64,000 nt of DNA from contig JAKZAN010000002.1 of the NCBI GenBank assembly GCA_023053545.1, forward strand, positions 124,001 to 188,000, read 5' to 3'. The position numbers were made by a program, and so were the translations under genes. Below the pieces are notes generated by a model, which saw only the letters and a program-made list of their open reading frames with translations, ran no database searches and was not told where the DNA came from. Below, piece after piece: positions 50,303-61,035 of this stretch (the first letter of the stretch is position 1; the number at the start of each line of letters is the position of its first letter). The stretch is from Lepidurus packardi (taxonomy: Eukaryota > Arthropoda > Branchiopoda > Notostraca > Triopsidae).

Positions 50303-53300
50303 TCCCATTCTACTTGTTCGGGGAGGAATCCAATCAGCACTTCCGTGAGAGTACGATTTACCCTTTCGCACAGCCCATTGGATTGGGGATGATATGCTGC
50401 CGCCATCGCGTGTCGAATCTGCAACTGCTCCAAGGCCTTTTCAAGCTCCTCGGACGTGAAGCCCGATCCTCGGTCACTTATGAGCTTGCTAGGCGTGCCA
50501 TGACGGGTAATAAGTGTATTGAGGAGAAAGTCACTAATAATACGCGACGACGTGTCCGGAACAGCTGCAGCTTCCACCCATTTCGTGGTATAATCTGTAC
50601 AAACTAGCAAATGTCGATTCCCGCTGCGAGTTTCTGGAAGAGGGCCAACGTGGTCAATACCCACGGTGTGAAATGGGTCGAAGGGTATAGGGATTGGTTG
50701 AAGAGTCCCGGATAGTTCCCCAGGTGGTTGCTTCTTGAACTGGCAATGCACGCAGCCGGCTACGAATCTTATAACATGTTTTCTCATTCGAGGCCACCAA
50801 TACCGCTGCCTAATGCGCGCCGTAGTCTTCGACACGCCTAAGTGACCTCCACATGAGCCCGCGTGGCAATTCTCCATGATATCTCGTCGATGGTCCATTG
50901 GCACGGCTAACAGGAATCTCCTACTTCCGGGGTAACCCTTTTTATACAGGAGACCATCTCGTAGCACAAATTCCGCAGAAATGCGACGCCGTTCGCCCCG
51001 TGATACACTTGTGATTTCCCCGCGGTCACCGGAATCTTCCATGACCTGATCCATAATCGCTAAGATCGGGGCTAGCTTCGGGTCTGCTCTTTGAGACGAA
51101 ATCAAATCCCGCTTCGTGACTTTGGGACCAATCGCACAAACTGCCATTTCGTTCGGGGGAGTCGTTTCCTCGGGGCTCCCTGCTGCCGCTCGGGATAGTG
51201 CATCAGCCACAACGTTAGTCTTACCCGCACGGTGTTTGAACGTTATGTCGTATGCTTGTAGTGCCATTACCCAGCGACCGAATTTAGTGTGCATTGTCTG
51301 TTTTGAATAGAGCCAGGCAACAGCTGAATTGTCCGTAGCGATGGTGAATGGTCTACCGTATACATAGCTCCGGAATTTCTCTACCAATAGCCAGACATTC
51401 AAGTTCGTTACTATGATATACCTCTTCGGTGGAGGTCAGACGTCGACTAGCAAAAGCAACCGTGACCTCTTCATCTCCTTGCTTCTGGACTAGAACTGCC
51501 CCAAGTCCAGAGCCACTGGCATCTGTGTGTATTTCTGTAGGTAAGCCATCCTGGAAATGTGCGAGGACAGGAGAACAAGTTAGCGCATCTTGTAACTCTC
51601 GAAACGCGGCCTCTTGGTTTTTGGACCAACACCAAACACTGCACTTTTTAAGGAGCAGCGTAAGGGGACTTGATTTAGACGCGAAATTTTCAATGAACCG
51701 GCGATAGTAGCTTGCGAGGCCAAGGAAGCTTCTAAGGTCGCGAACGCACGCTGGTGTCGGGTAATTACGAATGGCTGAAACCTTTTCGGGATCAGGACTC
51801 AATCCTTTATTGCTAATGACATGACCCAGGTACCGCACTTTCGGTGCACCAAACACGCACTTTTCTAGTCTCAAGGTTAACCCGCTAGATTGGATCAGAG
51901 AACATGAGCCAGCCTCTGCAAATGTTCCTCGAAAGTGTCTGCGTACACCAGTACATCATCTAGATACACTAAACATTGGTCCCATTTCAATCCAGCTAAA
52001 ACGCGATCCATCAGCCGCTGGAACGTGGCCGGTGCATTGTTCAGACCGAATGGCATGCGATTAAATTCATACAAACCGTCGGGTGTAATGAAAGCTGTCT
52101 TCTCTCTGTCCTTTGGCTCCACTGGCACCTGCCAATATCCACTAGCCAGATCAAGAGAAGTGAAATAACGAGAAGTTCCAACGCGATCTAAGATGTCGTC
52201 GATTCTCGGAAGGGGGTAGACATCTCTCTTGGTAATCGTGTTCAAGCGACGATAGTCGACACAGAACCGGATTGTGCCATCCTTCTTCTGGACCAGTACG
52301 ACGGGAGACGACCAAGGGCTCGTTGATTCGGAGATGACGCCCCCTTGTAGCATCTGCTCCACCTGTTCCGCAATTTGCTCCCGCTCTTGAGGGGACACGC
52401 GACGTGGACGAGCATGCACCGGTGGGTGTTCGTCTGTGTTGATGATATGGGTAACGACGCTCGTGGAACCCAGTCGACAGCCAGGGAAATGGAACGCTCC
52501 TACGTGCTGTCGTACGAGCGCTACAATGCCAGATTTATCTTCCTTGCTAAGGGACCCGTCTAAGTTAATATATTGTCGCCAGGCGTCTACGTTCTTCCTA
52601 TCTGTCTCCCGATTCTCGTTATCTTTCTCAGGACATGCAGTAAGAGGCAGGACCCGTGCAAATGAGCTGCCGCTCATTAAATGTTTATTTTGTCTAAACC
52701 GTAACGGATAATCACCCAGGTTCAATACAGCTACCTCTACTTCCCGATTACTCACAGTTAAAATACATCCTGGTGTAACCCACTCCTTCTGTGGTTGCGC
52801 GTTACATGTTGGGGGAAGGCAAATTGACGGGACATCTCCGTGAGGAATACTTGCCCTTACGAATTTTAACGCCCTGGGCGGGATGGTAGTGGGTGCAGCG
52901 CACACAAGGACACCCAGGTCCCCTGTAGATTTGTTCCCGTCTCCCGTAATGTTGCACAAAAATTCTTCCGTGTCTTGAGGATCAGCTTCAACCTTTTCTT
53001 CGGGAGATGGGGATGTCAGGGTACTGGAGGGTACGATGTGTAAACTCCGACCTCGTACAGTCAACAAGGGCTTCGCATAAAGGATCCAGTCCATGCCCAG
53101 TATCACCGAAAAAGGGGCGTTAGCTATCACTAAGAAGTCTTGTTGCCACCTACTATTATCTGCTTCCCAACTGAAATCCAACACCATCCGTCCAAAAATG
53201 TCAAGGCCAGCATTGTTTGCTCCTACGATTGCGGGCCCGATATACGGCAGAATCTCCGACTGTAGGCCACCTAACTCGCCATGTCTGATTACCGAACTTG

Positions 53301-53586
53301 AAGCTCCCGTGTCTACGAGGGCGAAAAACTTTCCGACTCCTTTTATTTCAATTGGAATGATGGGGAGTATCGAGTGACCGGTGTTGGACTTCACATTCAT
53401 CGCGGGGACTTGCTGAATTATTGCCGGCCTTGCCCCCTCGGGCCGGTAAACTCGTTTCCCGACTGTTGGGTGCAGCTGCGTGCTAGATGTCCCCGTTCTC
53501 CGCAGCGAAAGCAGGAACCGTTGAAACTCCCCGGACCACCACGGCGGCTTGGACAATCTCTGGCGACATGCCCGATCCGGTTGCAC
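50303..53586 (-). pseudogene. pol: Pol of Gypsy-D: protease, RT, RNase H, integrase (two frameshifts)
   Basis: Sense order: protease (FALVDTGASSSVI, intact active site; second block LGMDWILYAK), RT ([22 protein letters not shown], catalytic LVYLDDVLVY), then a frameshift at about 51885. RNase H follows (IHTDASGSGLGA, YHSNELECLA) with a second frameshift near 51390, then the rest of RNase H (IATDNSAVAW), integrase zinc domain (CHAGSCGGHLG, CVHCQFKK) and core (GIDHVGPLP, LISDRGSGF, GLCERVNRT). The C-terminal part lies beyond the hAT (44217-44960). Pol begins in the -1 frame and overlaps gag by about 170 nt, as in programmed -1 frameshifting. It is closest to Gypsy-C in this window. Confidence 0.9.
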
Positions 53587-54494
53587 TCGTAACAGGTTAC
53601 TCCCCTTGGGTCACGACGGGTCGCATTGTTGGAGGTTCTGTCCCGGTCTTCCAGTTTCTTTATTCGATCTAGAATTTTGTCTAGCGTAGCCCCAATTGCA
53701 TCGTGTGTGGCGGTCTCATTTCTTGAAGCATCATGATTTGGGTAGAGAGCTGTAGGCATGCTTAGAGGCTGATCCGGAGGATTCGTCACCGACAGAGCCG
53801 GAGCCATGATGCCTGTCTCATAAGGGTTGGGGAGGATTTTTTCAATGCGGTCTACCAGCCCCAAGAAACTTTTCATTGTTGTAGGGTTGTGTGAAATAAT
53901 GGACGCTGCTACATCGGGCCTACAGAGACCCTTGATGATCCGATTAATCTGTTCGTCCTCGGTTAACGGAACCGGGCATCTTTTACATAGTTTTAATTTT
54001 GCATACACGTAATTGTTCGTTGGTTCTTGTGGAAGCTGACGCCTCTTCTCTACAAGATGACTCCACTCTTCCAGGGTGAGCGCCCTCCCAAATGCCTTCA
54101 CAATACCTTTCTTCCAAGCGTCCCACGTTTTATGGCAATATCCCTGCGTCTCTTGCCAATACCATACCGCTCCAGCGATCTTTCCTAAGGCCGCTCGCAA
54201 GTGACAATCTTCCGTCCACTTCTCTACTTCTCCCACGCGGTGTACAGTCTCCAACCACTGCTCCACATTTTCGTGCCTCTCGCCGGAAAAAGTGGGGATG
54301 ACCGCAAGACTGCTGGAACTAATTTTTGGACCAGGCTCCTGACGCACAAGTATTTGTTGTTGCAGAGTTTTCAGAACCTCTAGCTGACTCTCGAGGATTC
54401 TTTCCATCGCCATTGAGCTAGTCGGTGAAAGAAGCTCGGTTTGGTGTTCCTCTGTACTGACAGTTTTCTCCACACCTTGGGACCGAGTGTGCAT
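53418..54494 (-). CDS. gag: Gag of Gypsy-D with two CCHC zinc knuckles
   Basis: A 358-residue ORF starts at ATG 54494, about 120 bases after the 5' LTR. A coiled-coil-like segment (about residues 28-50) precedes the gag fold (IPTFSGERHENVEQWLE, LTLEEWSHLVEKRRQLP). Two knuckles follow (CYECNRIGHVARDC and CFRCGERGHLARSC). The frame is intact and ends within the overlap with pol. It would form particles and bind RNA. Confidence 0.93.
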   Translation of the reverse strand: MHTRSQGVEKTVSTEEHQTELLSPTSSMAMERILESQLEVLKTLQQQILVRQEPGPKISSSSLAVIPTFSGERHENVEQWLETVHRVGEVEKWTEDCHLRAALGKIAGAVWYWQETQGYCHKTWDAWKKGIVKAFGRALTLEEWSHLVEKRRQLPQEPTNNYVYAKLKLCKRCPVPLTEDEQINRIIKGLCRPDVAASIISHNPTTMKSFLGLVDRIEKILPNPYETGIMAPALSVTNPPDQPLSMPTALYPNHDASRNETATHDAIGATLDKILDRIKKLEDRDRTSNNATRRDPRGVTCYECNRIGHVARDCPSRRGGPGSFNGSCFRCGERGHLARSCTQQSGNEFTGPRGQGRQ

Positions 54495-54597
54495 ACCGGT
54501 TCTTGCTTTACGTCACTTGACTCGATTATTCACCTCGCATAACTTCACTCAATTTAAATCGTAACTAATATCACTAAACGGGGTGTTTTCTGAGTTC

Positions 54598-54615
54598 ATC
54601 CCACTTCTGACACCA
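54598..54615 (-). promoter_or_regulatory. Primer-binding site of Gypsy-D
   Basis: On the sense strand TGGTGTCAGAAGTGGGAT lies three bases after the LTR; it differs by one base from Gypsy-C. Confidence 0.75.
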
Positions 54616-54618
54616 AAA

Positions 54619-54974
54619 TGTCACGGTTCGCCTTTTTCAAGTGCTGTATTGCCTTCCCGTTCCCAAACCGAACTCCCCTCTTGTACATTCCTTCCCCTTT
54701 TTATATCGCTTGGCGGTCTTTCTTCAGCGAACATCCCTCTTCAAACGTTGGTCCTTCATTGACCCTTGCCCTTCGCCAAGAATCCGCCACCCACTCCCAA
54801 AACGTGCAAATTAAGCAAGGCCAAAGTGTTTTATCCCCTTCGATAGCCTCAGTTTGTCGCCCTCTCCGCAATCACCTTGCCATACCCCCTCGAGTCCCCA
54901 AGGACGACGCTTCGAAGAAAGCAGCCAAGGAGCCTGGGGAGCAGCAAGGTTCACCACGGGTACGGAACGCCACA
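54619..54974 (-). repeat. 5' LTR of Gypsy-D (356 bp)
   Basis: It matches 43821-44176 with about three substitutions (for example CCCCTC versus CCACTC, CAAAGTG versus CAACGTG). Confidence 0.93.
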
Positions 54975-55218
54975 TTACTAAATGCATGTTGAAGCTTGTA
55001 ACTTCTCATCAACATTAAGAACAATAATCAAACTAATAATAGAACAAGAACATAAGAAACGATATTAAAAAATATCTCAAAGAAAAGCAACCCCCCACAT
55101 TTACACCTATAACTCACCAATATAAACACAATAGCAAGATTCTTAAAATTACATTCACTCAACACCGAACTAAAATCACAGGGATCAAAAACAATGTTAT
55201 TAATAAAATTTTGAGCAT
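54975..55218 (-). pseudogene. ND4: Mitochondrial ND4, N-terminal part (NUMT-2)
   Basis: It reads from ATG at 55218 on the minus strand (MLKILLMTLFLIPVILV with ATA as Met, TGA as Trp) to the Gypsy-D insertion. The frame continues into 43690-43820. ND4 is a proton-pumping subunit of complex I. Confidence 0.88.
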
Positions 55219-55475
55219 TGTAAAATAGTAAATGAATTAAAACAATCACTCCCGTGAGAGCGTACAATTGAGATCATAACAGCTAATCCTAATGCTGCTT
55301 CACAAACCATAAGAACTAAATACACTAAAATAAGATAAAATTCATATCCCTTCTAGTCTTACTAAAACAGCCAAAAGATGCCGACGATGAGAAATAAACA
55401 CCCCTAAACTTCTTAATATAATAACTGATCCTAAGCCACTCTGGTAAAATAAAACTATTTAACATTATTCAATTC
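55199..55475 (-). pseudogene. ND4L: Mitochondrial ND4L (NUMT-2)
   Basis: Blocks LGSVIMLSSLGVFISHRRHLL and CEAALGLAVMISIVRSHGSD are present with the mitochondrial code, with frame changes between them (near 55440 and 55340). It overlaps the ND4 start slightly, as usual for this gene pair. Confidence 0.85.
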
Positions 55476-55539
55476 ACCTTAATAATTTTAAAAAAATATT
55501 GGTCTTATAAATCAAAAATAAGATTAATTCTTTTAAGGT
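55476..55539 (+). pseudogene. trnT: Mitochondrial tRNA-Thr copy with altered anticodon (NUMT-2)
   Basis: Acceptor ends ACCTTAA/TTTAAGGT pair, and the anticodon arm TTGGT/ATCAA is preserved. The loop reads CTTATAA, giving TAT where TGT is expected: a single G-to-A change. Confidence 0.78.
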
Positions 55540-55541
55540 AT

Positions 55542-55604
55542 CAAGAAAATAATTACTTACACCGTAAGCTTCCAAAGCTTATATTCTTTTTAAACTACTT
55601 CTTG
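55542..55604 (-). pseudogene. trnP: Mitochondrial tRNA-Pro(UGG) copy (NUMT-2)
   Basis: On the minus strand it starts CAAGAAG and ends TTTTCTTG, with an anticodon loop CTTTGGAAG (TGG). It appears intact, unlike the deleted copy in NUMT-1. Confidence 0.82.
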
Positions 55605-56112
55605 CTATTCTTAATTAACGCTAATACACAATGTCCTATCAATTTTTGCATTAATAAACTCCTTTTTATTTATGACACTCACTCACCCATTACCTATAGG
55701 GCTAAGCTTAATAATACAAAGACGTTTAATTTGTTTAATATCAGGAACCTTATTTCTAAATTATTGATTTTCATATACGATTTTTTTTACATTTTTTTGG
55801 GTGGTTTACTAGTATTATTTATGTATATTTCTAGATTAGCATCAAACGAGTTATTTAAATTTAAACCATACAGGTTCACTGTAATTGCTATTGATTATTA
55901 ACAATCATCTATTTAAATAAAGAAAACTCATGAAGTAATCTATTAACACATAAATGAATAATCTTAACAAGCTATAAATCTTTTCTTACTAAAATTTATA
56001 GACCAATATTATTTCCGATTACACTTTTTCTTATCTCCTATTTTCTACTATGCTTATTGGCTGTAGTCAATATTACTAAATTTGATAGAAGACCTCTTCG
56101 GTTGCAAAAATA
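55605..56112 (+). pseudogene. ND6: Mitochondrial ND6 (NUMT-2)
   Basis: It begins near 55625 (NVLSIFALMNSFLFMTLTHPLPMG) and contains FLGGLLVLFMYISSLASNELFKFKPYRF. A frameshift in a T run near 55780-55795 and a stop near 55900 break it. It shows the uninterrupted sequence at the Gypsy-B target (single GTAT, as ATAC near 55717-55720). Confidence 0.88.
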
Positions 56113-56116
56113 ATGT

Positions 56117-56445
56117 TGTTCTGGACAGTGAGTCCAGAAGGTACGAACGTGAGACTCGAAATGACTCCGACTAGGCGACCTTGGCGGATTCATGCCCAAG
56201 GTTCGCGACAGTAGAATTTTTATCCTTTTACCGATCGATAACCTTTAACGTTTGACTGACGCTCAACCTGAGTTGACCCTCAAGGATATCGGCAGACGAT
56301 ATACAGCTGCACTGACAAACGGACGTGCCGGTCTTTTATCCGAATTGTTTTTACCTCGTTTTATCAAGTTGCTTGTAATAGTGATTCCACAATAAATTGA
56401 ACTATATGTGCGAACATCGTGACAGTCTCTTTAGTGTTGCGTACA
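56117..56445 (+). repeat. 5' LTR of BEL-2 (329 bp)
   Basis: It starts TGTTCTGGACAGTG and ends GTGTTGCGTACA. AATAAA lies near 56392. Confidence 0.95.
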
Positions 56446-56452
56446 TAATTTC

Positions 56453-56470
56453 TGGTGCCGAAACCCGGGA
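56453..56470 (+). promoter_or_regulatory. Primer-binding site of BEL-2
   Basis: TGGTGCCGAAACCCGGGA, identical to that of BEL-1, seven bases after the LTR. Confidence 0.75.
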
Positions 56471-56512
56471 GTCCTAAGTTTATTCCGAACTCGTTCTGTG
56501 AAAACCTTTGCC

Positions 56513-59500
56513 ATGGCCTCGAAGAGTCCTCCCCCTGAAGCCAACGTTGAAGGCCCCGTGAAGGAGGCTCAGTCAGTGGTTGAAGTTTTGCTCAAAGTTC
56601 GAAAAAACGCCCGAAGCAAGCTAACAAGAATAATCCATCGAATCGAAAACCATATCATCGATAGAGGCAGTAGGACTGAGCTACGTGCACACCGTGCTAA
56701 TTTAACTGAAGTGTATGAAGAGTGTATGCAAGCGCATTCGGATTACGTCGCACAGTTAAGCGGACAAGCGACAGTTGCGAAAAGTGAAGCTTGGATTCGC
56801 CAGTTGGATGAAGACACTAACAATGCCTACGTTCGAATCGATGATTATGTAAAATCTCGTGCCAATGATGCCTCGTCGACGTACTCTAGAAGCACAGTGA
56901 CGTCCGCGCGACGCAGCAGTCTCCAAGAAGCCGAGAGGCAAAGGCGCGACACGGAACTCCGTTTACATCAATCTCAGCGAGAAGTAGAAGAACACGTCGA
57001 AGACATACGGGCCCTGAAGGCTTTAGAAGCGGAAACCGAAGAAAGGCGATTGAGGATACAGCAGCAGCAAAGGCGGCGAGATCTTTCGAATCAGCTGGAA
57101 CGAGAAGCCTTGCAGGTGGTCCAGTTACGTCGGGAGGTGGATGAAGAAGAAAATGCGGCCCGCGAAGTCGACGAGGAATTGATATCTTCGCTCGCGATTA
57201 CAAGGGAGTTAACGACCGCCAGTCCACGAATCCACCACGACAGGGGCTATTCCCCGCGAAACGCACTTCCCCCTTTAACATCGCAGCAGCGCTCAGTTCC
57301 TGACATCAGATTTCCCCCTCCGGCAGCTGGGATACTTCAAGGTCGTGGAGCTGACTCGCTCGTTGCAGACGTCCGGTTTTCAAACCCGGTGAGTACTGCT
57401 ATTCGCTCTACAGCCGTGGACCAGCTGTCTATGAATAAGCGATCAACTGTAAGTAGTTTTATAAATACTCCTGCTCCTCCCCAATGCTCCACGTGGCCTT
57501 TAAACGGGCCGGCTGTCCAAGCGCCTCAAGGTACACCGCCAGATGCCTGGATAAGCCAACTGAACCAACAGGTCAATCCAAGTACGTTTTTTCCCTCGAC
57601 GACCGCGTGTTCGCCATGGTTCTCTGGGGTAATGCCGAAGGTAGAACTTAAGCCGTTCGATGGTAATCCGCAAGATTGGCCCCTTTTTATAGCCACATTC
57701 AAGAGCCTAGTCCACGATACCCTACATTGCGACGCGCAACGAATTGCAATGCTAAGGGAAATGTTGAGTCCCGACATCCGTGAAAGCATTGCGCAAACTC
57801 TCCTCAGTCCGGGATTGTACGAAGAAGCCCTCAAAGAGCTGCAAGAGATGTATGGGGATCCGCAACTGATCGCGAGGTGCTATATCAAGAGTTTACTTGA
57901 AATGCCAGCCCTAAAGAATCAGCAATATGAGTCCCTACGAGACTTCTCGCGTAAACTCCATGGGTTTGTAACTACCCTTATTCACTGTGGTTATGGGCAT
58001 GAGTTGTCCTCAGCAGCTACGCTCGAGCAACTGATAGACAAACTCCCCAGCGGACTTCGAAGCAAGTGGGGGCGCCATGTACTAAATATGGAGCCGCAGC
58101 TCCCGACATTGTCCGATTTCGATGGCTGGCTCAAGAACCTTGTGAGGGCTGAAGGAAAGGTACGACCCCTTGGTACTGCTAAAGGTCCAAACTCCGAATC
58201 TACGACCACAGCGAAGAAGTACCCTAAGTCTAATAAGGGGAAACCGAATCCCTATACACCAACTGTCTTTGCAACGCACGTGGACACCGAAGAACCCAGT
58301 GGGAGCACGAAATGTCCCGCATGTGGACGAACGCATCCGTTGTCCAACTGCGACAAATTTGCATCCCTTTCCCCACCCGATAAAATCGATCTGGTCAAGA
58401 ACAATGGCTACTGCTTCAGATGCCTCTGCAAAGGACACGTTAGTCGACAATGCCAAAGAGATGCAGAATGCGGCCTTGAAGGATGTAAACGTCTTCATCA
58501 TCGCTTACTACACGACGCCCCACGCGCCTTTGATCGGAAGGCCAAGCTTGGTAACAATAGCGCAAGACGCAGTCGAGAACCAAACGGTCAAAGTCGCGAA
58601 TCCGAAGAAGGTCCGTACGTCAACGCTGTCTCTGCTGACGGGTCGACAAGACAAATTCTTCTGTTGGTCGTACCTGTCCGACTCTACTCGGAGGATACGT
58701 TCATCGATACCTTTGCCTTGCTGGATGGTGGAAGTGAGACCTCCCTTATCCGTCAAGACGCGGCATCTAAACTTGGTTTGAAGGGAAGGAGCCTACGCAT
58801 GCGAATTGGTACGTACCATGGGAATGACCCAATCTCCAAAACCATGCAGGTGGGTTTCAAGATCAAATCTCGTGAGGAAACCGTTTCATTCAACGTCTCC
58901 GAGGCACTTGCGGTACCGAAGATATGCGTTTCAAGAAGAGTTGTAGACTGGCCGAATTTGAAGAAGGAATGGGAACACTTGGCGGATTTAGATCTCCCAC
59001 TCGTGGACTCCAACGATGTGACCGTCCTGATCGGAATGGATGTACCGAAAATACACAGACAGCTGGACTACCGCGAGTCTGAGTACGACGACGCAGCCCC
59101 TGTAGCTTTCAGGATGCCCTTTGGCTGGTGCGCAGTAGGTGGACTTTCGACGAAGCAAATTGCATCGTACCCCCGGTGTCACCTCGTCAGCACACGACCC
59201 CTTAAGGAACTTGAGGAGCTTAACGAAACCCTCGAGCGAATCTGGACCGTAGAATCGTTGGGAATGGTTGCCTCGAAGAATCCGGTGAGTGAAGCGGATC
59301 GTCAAGCGATGCAAACGTTCGAAACTTCCACTCGTCATGACGGAGAACGGTATGAGATCGGGCTCCCGTGGAAGTTCTCGTCAACCATGCTACCTGACAA
59401 CCGAAGCTCCGCCCTTAAGCGACTTTTTACCGTCGAACGCAGATTTCGTCGCGATCCTGATTACGCTGGGAAATACAACGCGGTTATCGAGGAGTATATA

Positions 59501-61000
59501 TCCTTGGGGCACGCCAGGAAGCTTAGTCTCGAAGAGCTCCGAGGATCTCCAGGCCGAATTTGGTATTTACCCCACCATGGCGTGATTAACCCGAATAAAC
59601 CTGGGAAGGTCAGAGTAGTCTTTGACGCTTCTAGCGTCTTCGGTGGATCATCGCTCAATTCCAACCTGCTTCAAGGTCCCGACTTGATGGTCAATCTCGT
59701 TGGCCTCCTGATCCGTTTTCGAGAACGTCCAGTCGCTGTCTCCTCAGACGTGGAAAAGATGTTTCATCAGGTGCGCGTGAAACCGGAAGACCAAGATGCT
59801 CTTAGATTTCTGTGGAGACGCCCTGGATCCCAGTCAGCCCCCCATACCTATAGAATGACCGTACAGATTTTCGGCGCGGTTTCGTCGCCGTCTGTTTGTA
59901 TGTATGCCCTCCAGCGGACGGCTGAAGACTTCGGGTGCGATCGACCGGATTTAGTGAACAAGGTTAAAACCCAGTTCTACGTGGACAATTTCTTGGATTC
60001 GCTGGATACCGAAAAGGAGGCCACGGAAACCTGTGGCGCCTTGACTAGCCTGTTGGCCCGAGGGGGTTTCCGATTGACGAAATGGCTTTCAGGATCTCGT
60101 GAAGTCATGGCGGCTTTACCGGCAGGTGAACGCCTAATTCCGAGCCTCAATATTGACCTAGACGACCTCCCTGTCGAACGTACTTTGGGCGTTTTGTGGA
60201 ACGCAGAAAGGGACGCGTTCTTATTTCGAGTGGTCGTCGCTAAGTCCGTTTCCACTAAAAGAGGAGTCCTTCGGGCGGTCGCTAGTATTTTCGACCCTCT
60301 AGGATTTATAGCACCGGTAATCTTAGTTGCTAAGGTCCTTTTGCAAGAAATTTGGCGTCAGCGTCTGGATTGGGACGATGAACTACCGGAGCGGCTTCAA
60401 GGAGCATGGAATACCTGGGCGTCCGAGCTTACAGCCCTGGAAACGCTAACGATTCCTCGATGCCTACGAACCGTTCAGGCCTACCCGTCCTCCTTTCAAA
60501 CCCATACTTTCTGCGACGCCTCCGAAGCCGGTTACGGTGCGGTCATCTATCTACGATTTGACTACCCCTCTAGCCCGGTCTCGGTTTCCCTCGTCGCTGC
60601 AAAGACTCGCGTAGCCCCAGTTAAACAACTTACGATCCCAAGGCTTGAGCTCCTCGGTGCCGTGATAGCCGCCAGGCTTACCTTAACGGTAATCAACGAA
60701 CTGAGAGCCAAACCGGAACAGGTTTTTCTGTGGACGGACTCAACGACCGTACTTAAGTGGATAAACTCTAAGACTTGCCGATTCACGACCTTCGTGGCCA
60801 ACCGGGTCGGCGAGGTCTTAGAGTCGACCAACTGGCGCCAATGGAGACACGTTCCGGGTGAAACCAACCCCGCAGACATGTGCAGTAGGGGGGTAGCTAC
60901 TACCGATTTGGTTAATTGTCGGGAGTGGTTCCATGGTCCCGAGTTCTTGATATTACCACCGGATCGTTGGCCAATGTCTACTGGAAGAGGCCTCAGATGA
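56513..61000 (+). CDS. Gag-Pol polyprotein of BEL-2 (no integrase)
   Basis: A single 1495-residue ORF starts at ATG 56513 (CCATGG context). Gag: residues 1-120 with a helical N-terminus, a long coiled coil rich in E, R, Q (about 56920-57180), a Pro-rich linker, and a core (DWPLFIATFKSLVHDTL). Zinc-binding clusters follow (CPACGRTHPLSNC and CFRCLCKGHVSRQC). Protease active site: ALLDGGSETSLI. RT: VRVVFDASSVFGG, SSDVEKMFHQVRV, and catalytic box FYVDNFLD, where YVDD is usual (second Asp is Asn). RNase H: FCDASEAGYGA, LELLGAVIAARL, LWTDSTTVL, HVPGETNPADMCSRG. The frame then ends in a short unrelated tail (MSTGRGLR). Gag and pol are fused, as normal for BEL/Pao. Intact ORF plus identical LTRs indicate recent insertion. 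Confidence 0.94.
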   Translation: MASKSPPPEANVEGPVKEAQSVVEVLLKVRKNARSKLTRIIHRIENHIIDRGSRTELRAHRANLTEVYEECMQAHSDYVAQLSGQATVAKSEAWIRQLDEDTNNAYVRIDDYVKSRANDASSTYSRSTVTSARRSSLQEAERQRRDTELRLHQSQREVEEHVEDIRALKALEAETEERRLRIQQQQRRRDLSNQLEREALQVVQLRREVDEEENAAREVDEELISSLAITRELTTASPRIHHDRGYSPRNALPPLTSQQRSVPDIRFPPPAAGILQGRGADSLVADVRFSNPVSTAIRSTAVDQLSMNKRSTVSSFINTPAPPQCSTWPLNGPAVQAPQGTPPDAWISQLNQQVNPSTFFPSTTACSPWFSGVMPKVELKPFDGNPQDWPLFIATFKSLVHDTLHCDAQRIAMLREMLSPDIRESIAQTLLSPGLYEEALKELQEMYGDPQLIARCYIKSLLEMPALKNQQYESLRDFSRKLHGFVTTLIHCGYGHELSSAATLEQLIDKLPSGLRSKWGRHVLNMEPQLPTLSDFDGWLKNLVRAEGKVRPLGTAKGPNSESTTTAKKYPKSNKGKPNPYTPTVFATHVDTEEPSGSTKCPACGRTHPLSNCDKFASLSPPDKIDLVKNNGYCFRCLCKGHVSRQCQRDAECGLEGCKRLHHRLLHDAPRAFDRKAKLGNNSARRSREPNGQSRESEEGPYVNAVSADGSTRQILLLVVPVRLYSEDTFIDTFALLDGGSETSLIRQDAASKLGLKGRSLRMRIGTYHGNDPISKTMQVGFKIKSREETVSFNVSEALAVPKICVSRRVVDWPNLKKEWEHLADLDLPLVDSNDVTVLIGMDVPKIHRQLDYRESEYDDAAPVAFRMPFGWCAVGGLSTKQIASYPRCHLVSTRPLKELEELNETLERIWTVESLGMVASKNPVSEADRQAMQTFETSTRHDGERYEIGLPWKFSSTMLPDNRSSALKRLFTVERRFRRDPDYAGKYNAVIEEYISLGHARKLSLEELRGSPGRIWYLPHHGVINPNKPGKVRVVFDASSVFGGSSLNSNLLQGPDLMVNLVGLLIRFRERPVAVSSDVEKMFHQVRVKPEDQDALRFLWRRPGSQSAPHTYRMTVQIFGAVSSPSVCMYALQRTAEDFGCDRPDLVNKVKTQFYVDNFLDSLDTEKEATETCGALTSLLARGGFRLTKWLSGSREVMAALPAGERLIPSLNIDLDDLPVERTLGVLWNAERDAFLFRVVVAKSVSTKRGVLRAVASIFDPLGFIAPVILVAKVLLQEIWRQRLDWDDELPERLQGAWNTWASELTALETLTIPRCLRTVQAYPSSFQTHTFCDASEAGYGAVIYLRFDYPSSPVSVSLVAAKTRVAPVKQLTIPRLELLGAVIAARLTLTVINELRAKPEQVFLWTDSTTVLKWINSKTCRFTTFVANRVGEVLESTNWRQWRHVPGETNPADMCSRGVATTDLVNCREWFHGPEFLILPPDRWPMSTGRGLR

Positions 61001-61035
61001 AAACCCAACTGGAGGATTAGATGTTTCCGACCGGA

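Larger units (their letters stand above)
43821..54974 (-). mobile_element. Gypsy-D: Ty3/Gypsy element interrupted by a hAT transposon
   Basis: Identical-length LTRs (43821-44176 and 54619-54974, 356 bp) are flanked by TTAC duplications (43817-43820, 54975-54978). The LTRs differ at about three positions, so insertion was recent. Without the hAT (44962-50294 plus one 8-bp duplication) the element is about 5.8 kb with gag, pol and an integrase tail. Two frameshifts in pol (near 51885 and 51390) make this copy defective. Confidence 0.95.
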
